Shown here piece by piece: positions 25,472-34,995 of a stretch of 64,000 nucleotides of DNA; the stretch's first letter is position 1, and each line of letters starts with the position of its first letter. Both the position numbers and the translations under genes were made by a program. Source of the stretch: Myceligenerans crystallogenes (lineage in GTDB: Bacteria; Actinomycetota; Actinomycetes; Actinomycetales; Cellulomonadaceae). The stretch is taken from positions 434,001-498,000 of the forward strand of contig NZ_BAAANL010000002.1 of assembly GCF_039529775.1 (NCBI RefSeq). The letters run 5' to 3'. The notes under the pieces were generated by a model, which searched no databases, was not told where the DNA came from, and saw only the letters and a list, made by a program, of their open reading frames with translations.

Positions 25472-27902
25472 CTAGAAGGGCGGCAGCGCATCGTCGTCGC
25501 CGTCTGAGATCGAAGAGCTCCCGCTAGGGGTAACCCGTTTCGCGGCCCTTGGGGTTGGGGTCGCCGGGTTCTTGAGTGGGCGGGCGACGGTCAGCCGCGG
25601 GACCGATTGCGGCTCCGGCGTCGGTCGCCGCCGGAGACTGCCTTCAGGTGTGGTCCGGCCGGCGTTGTCGTTGTCGTTGTCGGGGTTCTGTCGGTCGGGG
25701 TTGGTGGTGTCCTGCAGTTTCTGCCTGTTGGCGTTCCGCTCATCGGCGCCGCTGGCTGGTCGTCGGTTGCGATCGTAGGCGGGGTGTCCTTCTGGTTTGC
25801 GGGGGTTCTGACCGCCGGTTCCGCCGGCTTCTCCTGCTTCAGTGTTGCTGTTGGTCGGCTGACTCCCGGCACCGGCAGCGGGTGGCGTGTCGTCCCGTCG
25901 CTGGTCCCTGGACGTACTGGTGTCGGACGGCGTGCTGCCACGCCCGTTGTTTTCAGGCAGCGTGCTGCCACGCTCGTCGTTTTCGGGCAGCTGGATCTGG
26001 TTGATGGTCTGGTAGCGGTGTTGTGGGTCGGTGGGTTGGGGTTGGTAGGTGGCGGTGTGGCCGGTGGGCGAGGTCCAGTGTTCGGTGCCGGTGGTGGGGT
26101 CGCGTTGGACTTCCCATCCGGCGAGGGTTTTGAGGTTGTGGTGGTGGCGGCATAGGGCGTGGAGGTTATCGGCTCTGGTGGGTGGTGGCTGGCCGGGTGG
26201 TTGGGGTTGCTGGTGGTTGTAGGGGGTGATGTGGTCGAGGTCGCAGTGGGTGGCGGGGTGGTCGCAGCCGTGGTGGGTGCAGGTGTGGTCGCGGTGGCGC
26301 ACGGCGTCGCGGAGGTGGGTGGGGGGTTGGTAGGCGGTGGTGCCGTAGTCGGTGAGGATTCCGGTGACGGGGTCGGTGACCAGGCGTCGCCAGAGTCCTT
26401 CGGCGGCGATCTGGCGGGCGAGGTCGGCGGGGATGGGTCCGAGGTGGTCCAGGATCCCGGGGGTGTCCTCGCCGGGGTCGGCCAGGACGTTGGCGGGTAC
26501 GACGACGTTGATCGTGGCGGGCACCTCGATGCCGCGGATCACGACCCCGACCTCACCGGCGGCTGCCTCGTTGTCAGTTGGTCGGGGTGCGGTGGACAGG
26601 ATGCCGTCGTCCTCGTGGGGGACGGGCACGAGGTCGGTGTCCGCGGACGGCTCCACGAGCACCCCGGGGCCGGTCACCGGAACGCTGAGACGGACCTGTC
26701 CAGTGTCGGTGTCGGTGTCGCGCCTTGCACCGATGCCGGCCGCGGTGCTCGATCCAGTCCGTCCCATCACGCCGGTCGCCGTGCCGCCTGCTTCCCTGAC
26801 CGTCGTGTCCACGCCAGGCGCGTACCTGGTAGCGACGTCCACGGCTGTGACGTCGCTGGTCGTGGTATCCGGGTCGGTGGTGTGTTCGCTGATGGGGTGG
26901 GGGATGATGCGGCCGGTGATCAGGGAGGTCAGGGCGGCAGCGCGGGCCTGGCCGCGGCGGCGGGTCTGCCCGGGCAGGCGCATCAGCTGGTCCGAGCCGG
27001 CCTGGACGGCGTTGTAGACGCGGGCGGCGTCCTTGGCGGGTAGGAGCGCGGACAACAGGCCCATGCCGGGGCCGGCGGTCTCCAGCCACACGTTGGAGCG
27101 TTCCTCGGCCTGACGGACCTCCAGGGTGGATCCGTGCAGACGGACCGTCAGGGCGTTGAGTTGGTCCGAGAGCCATTTCCAGGTGCGTGACGGGGCCTCG
27201 GGCAGCAGCACCTCGATCGCGGCGGCGCGCTCGTCTTCGGTCAGACCCTGGCCCGCACGCAAAAGGGTGTCGGCCTTACGGGCGGTGACCTGCCCTGATT
27301 CCAGGGCGTGAAGGACCCGCGGGAACCGGGCACACTCGTGCGCGCGGATCACCGCCTGACTGCCCTCGGCCGCAGTGACCTTCAACCGGTCCTTCACGAT
27401 CGTGGCCGCCTGCTCCACCCCCCATGACCCCACCCTGCTCCCTGACAAGCACGGCCCCGGCCCGCGCCTGCACCGCCCGCGCCCACGACACCAACCGCTC
27501 CGCACCAGCAATCACCACACCCAACTCCACCGAATCCAAACCCGCCAGCACCGACAACGGTTCCACGGGCGGCAGGCCACTCGACCCGGCTGGGCCCTGC
27601 GGGACGGCCGTACCTTCTGGCCCGATTCCCGCGGCCAAACATCCCGACGCGGGAGTGTCCGCTTTCTCAGAAGTGATGGGCTCCTCAGGAGCAGCGACGC
27701 CCTCGGGAGCAGACGGGCCCTCCACGTCGTCCGGGCGGACCGCCGCCTGCGATGCGGTCACCAGGATCTCCAGCAAGGATGCGAGCCGCGGCCCCGGCGT
27801 GCACCGACGCAGCTGCACCAGCAGACCCGCCACTGCGTCGTCGTCCAGCCGTTGTTGCGACGGCACGGCACCACCTGGCATCACCTCGGTCACGGTGCAC
27901 AC
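25472..27902 (-). pseudogene. DUF222-HNH endonuclease gene, frameshifted
   Basis: Two overlapping minus frames make one protein. The first (27902 to about 27418) gives a DUF222 N-terminus ending VREQGGVMG. The second gives VEQAATIVKDRLKVTAAEG onward and a C-terminal HNH nuclease (CDLDHITPYNH...NLHALCRHHHNLKT). Deleting one base in the six-C run 27418-27423 (G tract on the coding strand) joins them into 809 codons exactly. The protein belongs to the 13E12-repeat-like group common in actinobacteria. The last ~120 codons are low-complexity Gln/Pro/Asn-rich. It may be a sequencing error, a pseudogene or phase variation; a seven-C run also abuts the GTG start. Confidence 0.8.
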
Positions 27903-28078
27903 CCCCCCTGCCAGAACTCACCGGATCGCTCTCATGTTCGATCCTATGCTTACCAATCACGAGTCGCTACTCGGACAGCGAATCTGTGGATAAACCCCAT
28001 CGGTCGACAGCCGACCAGCACAGGGAGGCAATTCGCGTCAGTGACGCCACGACAATCGACCCGTCCCGCGCGAGAAAC

Positions 28079-28109
28079 ATTGTGCACAATCCTTGTGCAC
28101 AAGTATTCT
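28079..28109 (+). promoter_or_regulatory. Tandem TTGTGCACAA operators with leaderless promoter
   Basis: ATTGTGCACAAT (28079-28090) and CTTGTGCACAAG (28092-28103) are two perfect 12-bp palindromes, centres 13 bases apart. They cover the region between a TTGTGC -35 (28080) and TATTCT -10 (28104-28109); the ATG follows six bases later. Binding here would block RNA polymerase. Confidence 0.75.
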
Positions 28110-28115
28110 GCACTC

Positions 28116-28868
28116 ATGTCCACCCCCGACTCCCATCTCCACCTCACCGCCGATGCCGTCAAGACCCTGGCTCACCCCCTCCGCTCGCGCCTGCTGACCA
28201 GGCTCCGTCGCGACGGCCCCGCCACCGCCACCGAGCTCGCCGCGAAACTCCGCACCAACACCGGTGCCACCAGCTACCACCTGCGAAGACTCGATGCGGT
28301 CGGGCTCGTCGAGGACACCGGCGAAGGCGCCGGAAAACGCCGCCTGTGGCGCGCCAGCACCAGCAGCCACGGCTGGACGACATCCGACTTCGCCGACGAC
28401 GAGGACGCCGCGACCGCCCTGGGCTGGCTGGTCCGCGACTACCACCGCCTGTTCGACACCGAGTACACCCGCTGGCTCGACGTCGTCGGCGCCTGGCCCG
28501 CCGACTGGCAGGACGCCACCGGCATGAGCGACGCCTGGGTCGAGGTCACCCCGGAACGGCTCACCCGGCTCAACGAGGAGATCGAGGCCGCCGTCCGCCG
28601 CTACCGCGACGCCGACGCCGGAAACCCCCGGGCACGCCGCATCCACCTGTGGCAGTTCAGCTTCCCGATCGACCCCGACGACGCGCCGCCCGCACCCGGC
28701 GAACCGCCGCACGACGCCGCCCCACCGCGCCCCGCGAACCCCGCGAACCCCGCGAACCCCGCGAACCCCGACAACCTCCCAAGCCCCGGCAGCCCCGGCA
28801 ACCCCAGCACCGACCCTGCCGGAAACACCCCGCTCCCCCTCGACCCCACCCCGGAAGTGCACCGATGA
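28116..28868 (+). CDS. ArsR-like winged-helix regulator
   Basis: 250 aa. Residues ~8-85 are a winged helix (LTADAVKTLAHPLRSRLLTRLRRDGPATATELAAKLRTNTGATSYHLRRLDAVGLVEDTG) without the Cys ligands of metal-sensing ArsR. The C-terminal ~45 residues are Pro/Asn repeats. The start is six bases after the -10 and the stop overlaps the MFS start (ATGA), so it is a self-regulated regulator-exporter operon. The ~210-base gap to the divergent HNH gene otherwise shows nothing. Confidence 0.88.
   Translation: MSTPDSHLHLTADAVKTLAHPLRSRLLTRLRRDGPATATELAAKLRTNTGATSYHLRRLDAVGLVEDTGEGAGKRRLWRASTSSHGWTTSDFADDEDAATALGWLVRDYHRLFDTEYTRWLDVVGAWPADWQDATGMSDAWVEVTPERLTRLNEEIEAAVRRYRDADAGNPRARRIHLWQFSFPIDPDDAPPAPGEPPHDAAPPRPANPANPANPANPDNLPSPGSPGNPSTDPAGNTPLPLDPTPEVHR
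28732..28772 (+). repeat. 9-bp tandem repeat (CCCCGCGAA)
   Basis: About four copies of CCCCGCGAA encode Pro-Ala-Asn tripeptide repeats near the C-terminus of the ArsR-like regulator. Slippage here would change linker length without shifting frame. Confidence 0.8.
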
Positions 28869-30259
28869 CGCCCGTCACCGCCCGCCGCACCCTGCTCACA
28901 CTCAGTTTCACGCGCTGGTTCCCGGTGGGCCTCGTCGTCGGCGTCACGACCCTTCTGCCGCTCGAACGCGGCCTGACGGTCGCCGAAGCCCTCGCCGCAG
29001 CCGCCGTCACGGGCTTCGTCGTCTTCGCGCTCGAACTGCCGACCAGCGGTTTCGCCGACGCCTTCGGACGACGCCGGGTCTACCTGGCGGCCGCCGTCGT
29101 CCAGATCGGGGCCGCGATCCTGTTCACGGCCGCGCACTCGTTCTGGGCGTTCGTACTCGCGTCGGCCGCGTTCGGGATCTTCCGCGCGCTCGACTCGGGA
29201 CCGCTGGAGGCCTGGTACGTCGACACGGTGCATCGCACGCGGCGCGGCACCGACACCGACATCAGCCGGGCCCTCGCCGCCGCGGGCGCCGTCCTCGGCG
29301 TCTCGATCGCGATCGGCGCGCTGATCGGCGGCGGTCTGATCTGGTGGCATCCCGTCCCGGCATGGTCCGCGCTCACGCTCCCCTACGCGGTCTACGCCGC
29401 GCTCGCGTGCGGGCACCTCGTCGCGGTCGCCCTCCTGATGAAGGAACCGCCCCTGCGGGAGCCCTCGGTCGCGGATTCATCCCTCACGAATCCGCCGGTC
29501 GCAGGTTCGCCGGTCACGGGTTCCCCCGCAGCGAGTCCGCCGCCCGGCAACCCACCCGTCGGCAAACCGCCGGCAAGTCACCCGACGGCGACGCCCCGCC
29601 CCCTCACCGTCGTCTCCGCCGGAATCCACGACACCCTCGCCACGATCGCCGACGGCATCCGCCTCCTGCGCACCAACCGCGTGCTCCTCGGGCTGGTGCT
29701 CGTCGAGGTGTTCTGGTCCCTCGCGATGATCGTCTTCGAGACGTTCCAGCCGATCCGCCTCGCCGAGATCCTGGCCGGCACCGGGGCCGAGAACGGCGAG
29801 GCGGCCGCCGGCGCCCTGAACGGGCCGGTCACGGCCGTGGGCTGGGCGGTCTTCGCGGGCGGGTCGGCGCTCGCCGGACTCGCGTCCCCGCGCCTGGGAG
29901 TCACCCGGACCGCGATCCTCGCGCGCGTCCTCAACGGCCTCGGCGCCGTCGTCATGGGCCTCGTCACCGGCCCCGCGGGACTGATCGCCGCCTACCTGTT
30001 CACGTACGCCCTGCACGGCAGCGCGGGCCCGATGCACTCCGCCCTGCTGCACCGCGAGGCGGAGGCCCGCAACCGCGCCACGGTGCTGTCCCTCAACTCG
30101 ATGGTCGCGTTCGGCGCGTTCTCGGTGGGCGCCGTCGCGCTCGGGCAGCTCGCCGGGACCACGTCGAACCAGACCGCCATGGTGGCCGCCGGCGCCCTGA
30201 GCGTGCTCGGCGCCTTCTGCTACCTCCCGACCCTGCGCCGCGAGCGCCCGCCGGCCTGA
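28865..30259 (+). CDS. MFS transporter (probable drug efflux)
   Basis: 464 aa with about twelve hydrophobic segments and a central cytoplasmic linker (residues ~200-245, rich in Pro/Ser/Thr). The loop 2-3 signature is FADAFGRRRVYL, and family features are a short N-terminus and the TRWFPVGLVVGVTTLLPLERGL first helix. It is translationally coupled to the ArsR-like regulator, which suggests substrate-induced export. The substrate is unknown. Confidence 0.87.
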   Translation: MTPVTARRTLLTLSFTRWFPVGLVVGVTTLLPLERGLTVAEALAAAAVTGFVVFALELPTSGFADAFGRRRVYLAAAVVQIGAAILFTAAHSFWAFVLASAAFGIFRALDSGPLEAWYVDTVHRTRRGTDTDISRALAAAGAVLGVSIAIGALIGGGLIWWHPVPAWSALTLPYAVYAALACGHLVAVALLMKEPPLREPSVADSSLTNPPVAGSPVTGSPAASPPPGNPPVGKPPASHPTATPRPLTVVSAGIHDTLATIADGIRLLRTNRVLLGLVLVEVFWSLAMIVFETFQPIRLAEILAGTGAENGEAAAGALNGPVTAVGWAVFAGGSALAGLASPRLGVTRTAILARVLNGLGAVVMGLVTGPAGLIAAYLFTYALHGSAGPMHSALLHREAEARNRATVLSLNSMVAFGAFSVGAVALGQLAGTTSNQTAMVAAGALSVLGAFCYLPTLRRERPPA

Positions 30260-30295
30260 GGCGAGCCCGCCGCCGCGGCGCCGGGCCGTCTCAGA

Positions 30296-30409
30296 GCCGG
30301 ACCCCTCAGCACCAGACCACCCAGCACCGGACCCCTCAGCACCGGACCACCCGGCGCCAGCCCCTCAGCGCGAGCCCTCTCAGCCCCGGCCCTCTCAGCC
30401 CCGGCCCCC
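30296..30409. repeat. Degenerate CTCAGC/CCGGACC tandem repeats
   Basis: Imperfect copies of a unit around CCCCTCAGCACCGGACCAC (about 15-20 bases) fill the convergent gap between the MFS gene and the next minus-strand gene. They run up to its stop codon. Spacing and sequence vary, so this is not CRISPR. Confidence 0.65.
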
Positions 30410-31048
30410 TCAGCGCCGGACCCCGAGCGACCGCAACTCCAGATGCGCGAGCCGCCGGATCACCGCCTCGTCGCCCGCGCGCCAGGCCGCGATCGGGTCC
30501 GGGCTGATCGCCGCCAGCTTCGCGACGGGCTGGTTCGCGAGCGCCCGCAGCGCGAACAGCTCCAGGGCGAGCTCGGCCCGCTCCCCCGACGAGAACGTCC
30601 GCACGGCGCGGGCCGCGGCGCTCGCGCGCCGCACGAACCGGATCCGCAGGGGCACATGGACGACGGCGACGAGCAGCACCGGGATCAGCAGCACGGCGAT
30701 CCCGACCGCGAGCGCCAGGGTCTCCACGGTCTGCACGAGGGACGCGCCCGCCGCCCCGAGGTTGTCGGTCTGCTGCGCGAGCCCGCGGAAGGGCGCGGTG
30801 AGGTCGTCGCCCACGAGCGGCACGCCCGCGATGCGGGACTCCACGTCGCGCAGCTGCGCGGACATGTCCCCGGCGACGTCCATGGTGGCGCGGCCGGGCT
30901 CGGCGAGCTGCCGGACGCCGTCGTGCGCGATCGTGGCGGCCCACGCCCACAGCGCGATCCAGCCGAGGAAGAGCAGGTCGCCGAGGATCTGCCGGAAGGC
31001 CCGCCCGGGTGCGGCCGCATACAAGTTCATGGCGTCATAGTTCCGCAT
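30410..31048 (-). CDS. Two-helix membrane protein of unknown function
   Basis: 212 aa, not recognised. A hydrophobic helix lies near residues 22-45 (ILGDLLFLGWIALWAWAATI) and another near 110-135 (TLALAVGIAVLLIPVLLVAVVHVPL). Between them is an ~60-residue extracytoplasmic helical region. A cytoplasmic C-terminal domain ends with IAAWRAGDEAVIRRLAHLELRSL. ATG 31048 has a weak AAGG site; ATG 31030 is the alternative and the open frame upstream has no signal. Confidence 0.7.
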   Translation of the reverse strand: MRNYDAMNLYAAAPGRAFRQILGDLLFLGWIALWAWAATIAHDGVRQLAEPGRATMDVAGDMSAQLRDVESRIAGVPLVGDDLTAPFRGLAQQTDNLGAAGASLVQTVETLALAVGIAVLLIPVLLVAVVHVPLRIRFVRRASAAARAVRTFSSGERAELALELFALRALANQPVAKLAAISPDPIAAWRAGDEAVIRRLAHLELRSLGVRR

Positions 31049-31181
31049 ATGTCGGTGCCTTGCGCCGCGACCCGGCGCCGGCCCGAGCACCGGGCAAGGT
31101 GCCGACCACTGTTCAGCCGGGCGTCGGGCAACGGAAACGTTCTCCGGCTTGGGTGGGACCACCCACCCTCCAGGAGGAACC

Positions 31182-34100
31182 GTGCGCTTCTCCCGCACCG
31201 GCGCGGCAGCCGCCGCACTGACCGCGGCCCTGTCCGTCGCGACTCCTGCGGCAGCCGCCCCTGCCGCAAGCACTCCGCCCGCCGACCCGCCACCCGCGGT
31301 CGCGCCGTCGGCGATCGGCCTGTCGCCCCGCCCGGGGATCCTCCCCGACCGCCGGGACGACGACGTCGCCGACCTCCCCCTCGACGACGCCGGCGCCGCG
31401 ATCGTCACCCGGCGCGACGAGCGCCTGATCGCGCCCGGCCTGGAGCTGACGCAGTTCTCCCGGATCTCCGGGGACGGCCGGCTCAGCGGCGAGGTCCTCG
31501 TCGCCCGGCTGGGCGACGACGTCGAGGCCGGTTACCTCGGGCCGGAGCGCGCGCCCGGCCTTCCGCTGGTCGCCGGGAACGCGACCGTCACCGAGATGGC
31601 CGCCGCGCGGGGCGCGGTCGCCGCGATCAACGCGGACTACTTCGATATCAACAACTCGGGGGCGGCGCTCGGCGCCGCCGTGGACGGCGGCACGATCCTG
31701 AAGTCCGCGAGCCCCGGACGCACGCGCTCCGCCGTGTTCGGGCCCGACGGCGCGGGCCGCCTCGCCCAGCTGCTCCTGCAGGGAACGATCTCCTGGGGCA
31801 GCAACGCCGGCACCGCGCCCGCGAGCGGCGGTGCCCCGAGCGAGGTCCCGGTCGCGGGCGTCGACGTCACCGCGGTCCCCGCCGGGGGCGTCGCCGTGTA
31901 CGACGCCGCCTGGGGTCCCTTCACCCGCGCCCGCGCCCTGACCTCGGGCGAGACGGGGGTCGAGGTCCGGGTCGACGCCTCCGGCACGGTGACCGCCGTC
32001 GGCCCGATCCGCGCCGGGCAGGCCGGCACCGGCCAGCTCCCCGACGGCGAGCGCGCGATCGTCGCCCGTCCCGGCGCCGCGGCGACCGCGCTGGCCGCGA
32101 TCCCCGTGGGTACCACCGTGGCGATCTCCTACTCCCTCCGCGACGACCTGGGCGGCGACCCCGCGGACATCACCACCGCGGTCGGCGGCGGGATCGAGGA
32201 CTGGCTCCTGGAGGACGGCGAGGTCACGTCCGCCACGGGCGACCACGTCGAGCTGCGCCACCCGCGCACGGCCGTCGGCTTCGGCGAGGACGGCCGCACG
32301 GCGTACTTCGTCGTCGTCGACGGGCGGCAGAGCGGTTCCGTCGGCACGGACCTGTACGACCTCGGCAGGCTGTTCGCCCAGCTCGGCGCCGACGACGCGA
32401 TCAACCTCGACGGCGGCGGCTCCACCGAGATGGTCGCCCGCCTGCCCGGCGACACGGCGACCACCATCCTGAACAGCCCGTCGGACGGCTACGAGCGCCG
32501 GGACGCGAACGGGCTCGGCCTGTTCGTCCCCGCGGGCAGCGGGCGCGTGCGGGCCTACGACGTGCGAACCGCCGTCGGCCCCGCCACGGCCACCGCGGGC
32601 GCCGACAACCCCGCCGCCGCCCGCTCCGCCGACGCCACCCGGGTCTTCCCCGGCCTGCACCGCACGCTCGTCGCGAAGGGCCACGACGAGCGCATGCACC
32701 CGGTCGGCACCCCGCCGACCGGCTGGATCGCCGGTTCCCCGGTGGTGCGGGTCACCCCCGCGGACGGCACCGGGACCACCGCGACGGTGACGGGCATCCG
32801 GCGCGGCACGGCCGAGGTGCGCGCCCATCACCTCTCCGCGCAGGGCGCCGCCCGCGGCGGCCTCGACGTGCGGGTCCTCGGCCCGCTCACGCGGACCGCC
32901 GTCCCCTCCCCCGTCGTCACGTTGCCCGACGCCGGCGCCACCGCCCCGCTCGTCCTGACCGGGTACGACGCCGCCGGCTTCGCCGCCCCGGTCGAGGCCC
33001 GCGATGTCACGGTCACCGGCGGCACGGGCGACGACGGCGAGGCTGTCGCGGAGCTCGTGCCCGCGGGCGACGGGTCGTTCACCGTGCGAGGCCTGACCTC
33101 CGGCGCGACGTCGTTCACCCTCGCCGTGCAGGCGCGTGGCAGGACGTTCACCTCGCGCGTCGCGGTCGCCGTCGGCCTGGACGACGTCCCCGTCACAGAC
33201 CTTTCCGACGCCGCCGCCTGGAAGTCCGCGAACGACCGCGCACCGGGCGGCGGCGTCGGCCCCGCAGAGGGCCACGACGGTGCGGCCGGCCTGCGGATCG
33301 CCTACGACTTCACGCAGTCCACGGCCACGCGCGGGCAATACGCCGTCGCGCCCGGCGCCGGCCTGCCGATTCCCGGGCAGCCGCGCACCCTCTCCCTGTG
33401 GGTCCACGGCGACGGGAACGGCGCCTGGCTGCGGCTGCAGGTCAAGAAGGGCGACGGCGTCGTCGCGAACCTCGACGGCCCGCTCGTGAACTGGACCGGC
33501 TGGCGGCTCGCGCAGTTCACCGTGCCCGACGGCGTCGGGTTCCCGCTGACCCTGCAGCGGATCCGCGTCCTGGAGACGCGGCCGGCGGCGAGCTACCGCG
33601 GCGAGATCGTGGTCTCGGACCTGCGCGCCCAGGTGCCGGCGCGGGTGGACGTGCCCCCGGCGGCCCGCGTCGAGGACCCGGTCGTCGCCCGCGACGGCGC
33701 CACGGCGCACGCCCCGCTGCGGATCGCCGTCCTGTCCGACGCCCAGTTCGTGGCCCGCACCCCCGACTCCCCGGCCGTCGCCGGGGCACGCCGGACGCTG
33801 CGCGAGATCGTCGCGGCGGACCCCGACCTGCTCGTCATCAACGGCGACCTCGTCGACGAGGCCACCCCGGCCGACTTCGACCTGGCGCGGCGGATCCTCG
33901 CCGAGGAGCTCGGCGAACCCGGGACCGAGCCGTTCCCGTGGTACTACGTGCCCGGCAACCACGAGATCATGGGCGGCGCCATCGGCAACTTCCGCGACGA
34001 GTTCGGCGAGACGACCCGGGTCCTGGACGTACCCTCCGGTCGTGACCGGCAGGTGACCCGCCTCGTCGTGCTCGACTCCTCCACCGGACGCCTCGGCAGC

Positions 34101-34832
34101 GACTTCGCCCAGCTCCAGCTGCTGCGCCGCACCCTCGACGAGGCAGCCCGGGACGACGCCGTCACCGGCGTCGTCGTCCTCGCCCACCACCCCCTCGACG
34201 ACCCGCTGCCCACCCGGGCCAGCCAGCTCTCGGACCGCCTCGAGGCCGACACCCTGCGCGACTGGTTCGAGGACTTCGAGGCCCGCAGCGGCAAGCAGCT
34301 CGCGAGCGTCGGCGCCCACGCCGGCGTCTTCCACGCCACCACCCAGGACGGCATCCCGTACCTGGTCAACGGCAACTCCGGCAAGTCCCCGGCCGGCACC
34401 CCCGCCGACGGCGGGTTCACCGGATGGTCGATGCTCGGCGTCGATCCCGCCGGGGACGACGACGCCGGCGCCCGGGACTGGCTCGGCTGGGAGGTCGAGG
34501 CGCGCGCCGACGAGGTCCGGGTCTCGGGTCCGGAGACGCTCGTGCCGGGCACGACCGGGGAGATCCGCGCCGTCGTCGTCCAGGACGATGACCGGCAGGT
34601 CCCGGTGGGCTGGCCCGTCTCGGCGTCCTGGGGCGGCGACGACGTCTGCGTCACGGCCCTCGACGGCCACCACGACGCCCGCGACGCCGCACGCGAGTGC
34701 GACCCGCACGACGTCGTCGCCGTCGACCCCGGCACCGGCGGCGTCCTGGCGCTGCGACGCGGCGACGCAACCGTCACGGTCACCGTGAACGGCGTCACGG
34801 GCGCGCTCCGGGTCGTGGTTACCTCCCGCTGA
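31182..34832 (+). CDS. Secreted phosphodiester glycosidase / metallophosphoesterase fusion
   Basis: 1216 aa. A signal peptide (~1-30) is followed by a NAGPA-like phosphodiester glycosidase domain (~60-440; AINADYFDINNSG ~148, DAINLDGGGSTEM ~405). Ig-like and beta-sandwich modules (~480-830) follow. A calcineurin-type phosphoesterase (~845-1080) has VLSDAQF, LLVINGDLVDE, VPGNHEIMG, LAHHP and GAHAGVFH. The C-terminus is Big2-like. Known NAGPA-domain enzymes cleave sugar-phosphate-sugar diesters, and the second domain could remove the exposed phosphate. The GTG start with AGGAGG is clear; it is preceded by a 16-bp palindrome (31150-31165). Confidence 0.9.
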   Translation: MRFSRTGAAAAALTAALSVATPAAAAPAASTPPADPPPAVAPSAIGLSPRPGILPDRRDDDVADLPLDDAGAAIVTRRDERLIAPGLELTQFSRISGDGRLSGEVLVARLGDDVEAGYLGPERAPGLPLVAGNATVTEMAAARGAVAAINADYFDINNSGAALGAAVDGGTILKSASPGRTRSAVFGPDGAGRLAQLLLQGTISWGSNAGTAPASGGAPSEVPVAGVDVTAVPAGGVAVYDAAWGPFTRARALTSGETGVEVRVDASGTVTAVGPIRAGQAGTGQLPDGERAIVARPGAAATALAAIPVGTTVAISYSLRDDLGGDPADITTAVGGGIEDWLLEDGEVTSATGDHVELRHPRTAVGFGEDGRTAYFVVVDGRQSGSVGTDLYDLGRLFAQLGADDAINLDGGGSTEMVARLPGDTATTILNSPSDGYERRDANGLGLFVPAGSGRVRAYDVRTAVGPATATAGADNPAAARSADATRVFPGLHRTLVAKGHDERMHPVGTPPTGWIAGSPVVRVTPADGTGTTATVTGIRRGTAEVRAHHLSAQGAARGGLDVRVLGPLTRTAVPSPVVTLPDAGATAPLVLTGYDAAGFAAPVEARDVTVTGGTGDDGEAVAELVPAGDGSFTVRGLTSGATSFTLAVQARGRTFTSRVAVAVGLDDVPVTDLSDAAAWKSANDRAPGGGVGPAEGHDGAAGLRIAYDFTQSTATRGQYAVAPGAGLPIPGQPRTLSLWVHGDGNGAWLRLQVKKGDGVVANLDGPLVNWTGWRLAQFTVPDGVGFPLTLQRIRVLETRPAASYRGEIVVSDLRAQVPARVDVPPAARVEDPVVARDGATAHAPLRIAVLSDAQFVARTPDSPAVAGARRTLREIVAADPDLLVINGDLVDEATPADFDLARRILAEELGEPGTEPFPWYYVPGNHEIMGGAIGNFRDEFGETTRVLDVPSGRDRQVTRLVVLDSSTGRLGSDFAQLQLLRRTLDEAARDDAVTGVVVLAHHPLDDPLPTRASQLSDRLEADTLRDWFEDFEARSGKQLASVGAHAGVFHATTQDGIPYLVNGNSGKSPAGTPADGGFTGWSMLGVDPAGDDDAGARDWLGWEVEARADEVRVSGPETLVPGTTGEIRAVVVQDDDRQVPVGWPVSASWGGDDVCVTALDGHHDARDAARECDPHDVVAVDPGTGGVLALRRGDATVTVTVNGVTGALRVVVTSR

Positions 34833-34837
34833 CGCCG

Positions 34838-34936
34838 GATCACGGACCACCGACCACCGACCACCGACCACCGACGAGCATCCGTGATCTGTCGCACCCG
34901 AGAACCGTGGTGCGGCAGAGAACCGTGGTGCGGCAG
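34838..34936. repeat. Structured repeat cluster after the phosphoesterase gene
   Basis: GATCACGGA (34838-34846) and TCCGTGATC (34881-34889) are a perfect 9-bp inverted repeat whose loop holds four tandem ACCACCG units (34846-34873). Two perfect tandem copies of an 18-bp unit beginning AGAACCGTGG follow at 34901-34918 and 34919-34936. The hairpin could terminate the upstream gene. Confidence 0.75.
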
Positions 34937-34995
34937 ATCACGGACACACGACGACCCGCCGGCCCGGCCCCGCGCCGCGCTGTTATCTTCGCGGC

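Noticed and set aside
25472..27902. HNH gene as part of an insertion sequence or intron
   Set aside because: No terminal inverted repeats, target duplication or reverse transcriptase is visible; DUF222-HNH proteins are common chromosomal genes in actinobacteria.
30296..30409. Possible CRISPR-like array
   Set aside because: Units are degenerate, spacing is irregular, there are no unique spacers and no cas genes in the window.
30443..34045. 1200-codon alternative plus frame over the phosphoesterase gene
   Set aside because: It is Arg/Gly-rich and out of frame with the clear NAGPA and phosphoesterase motifs.
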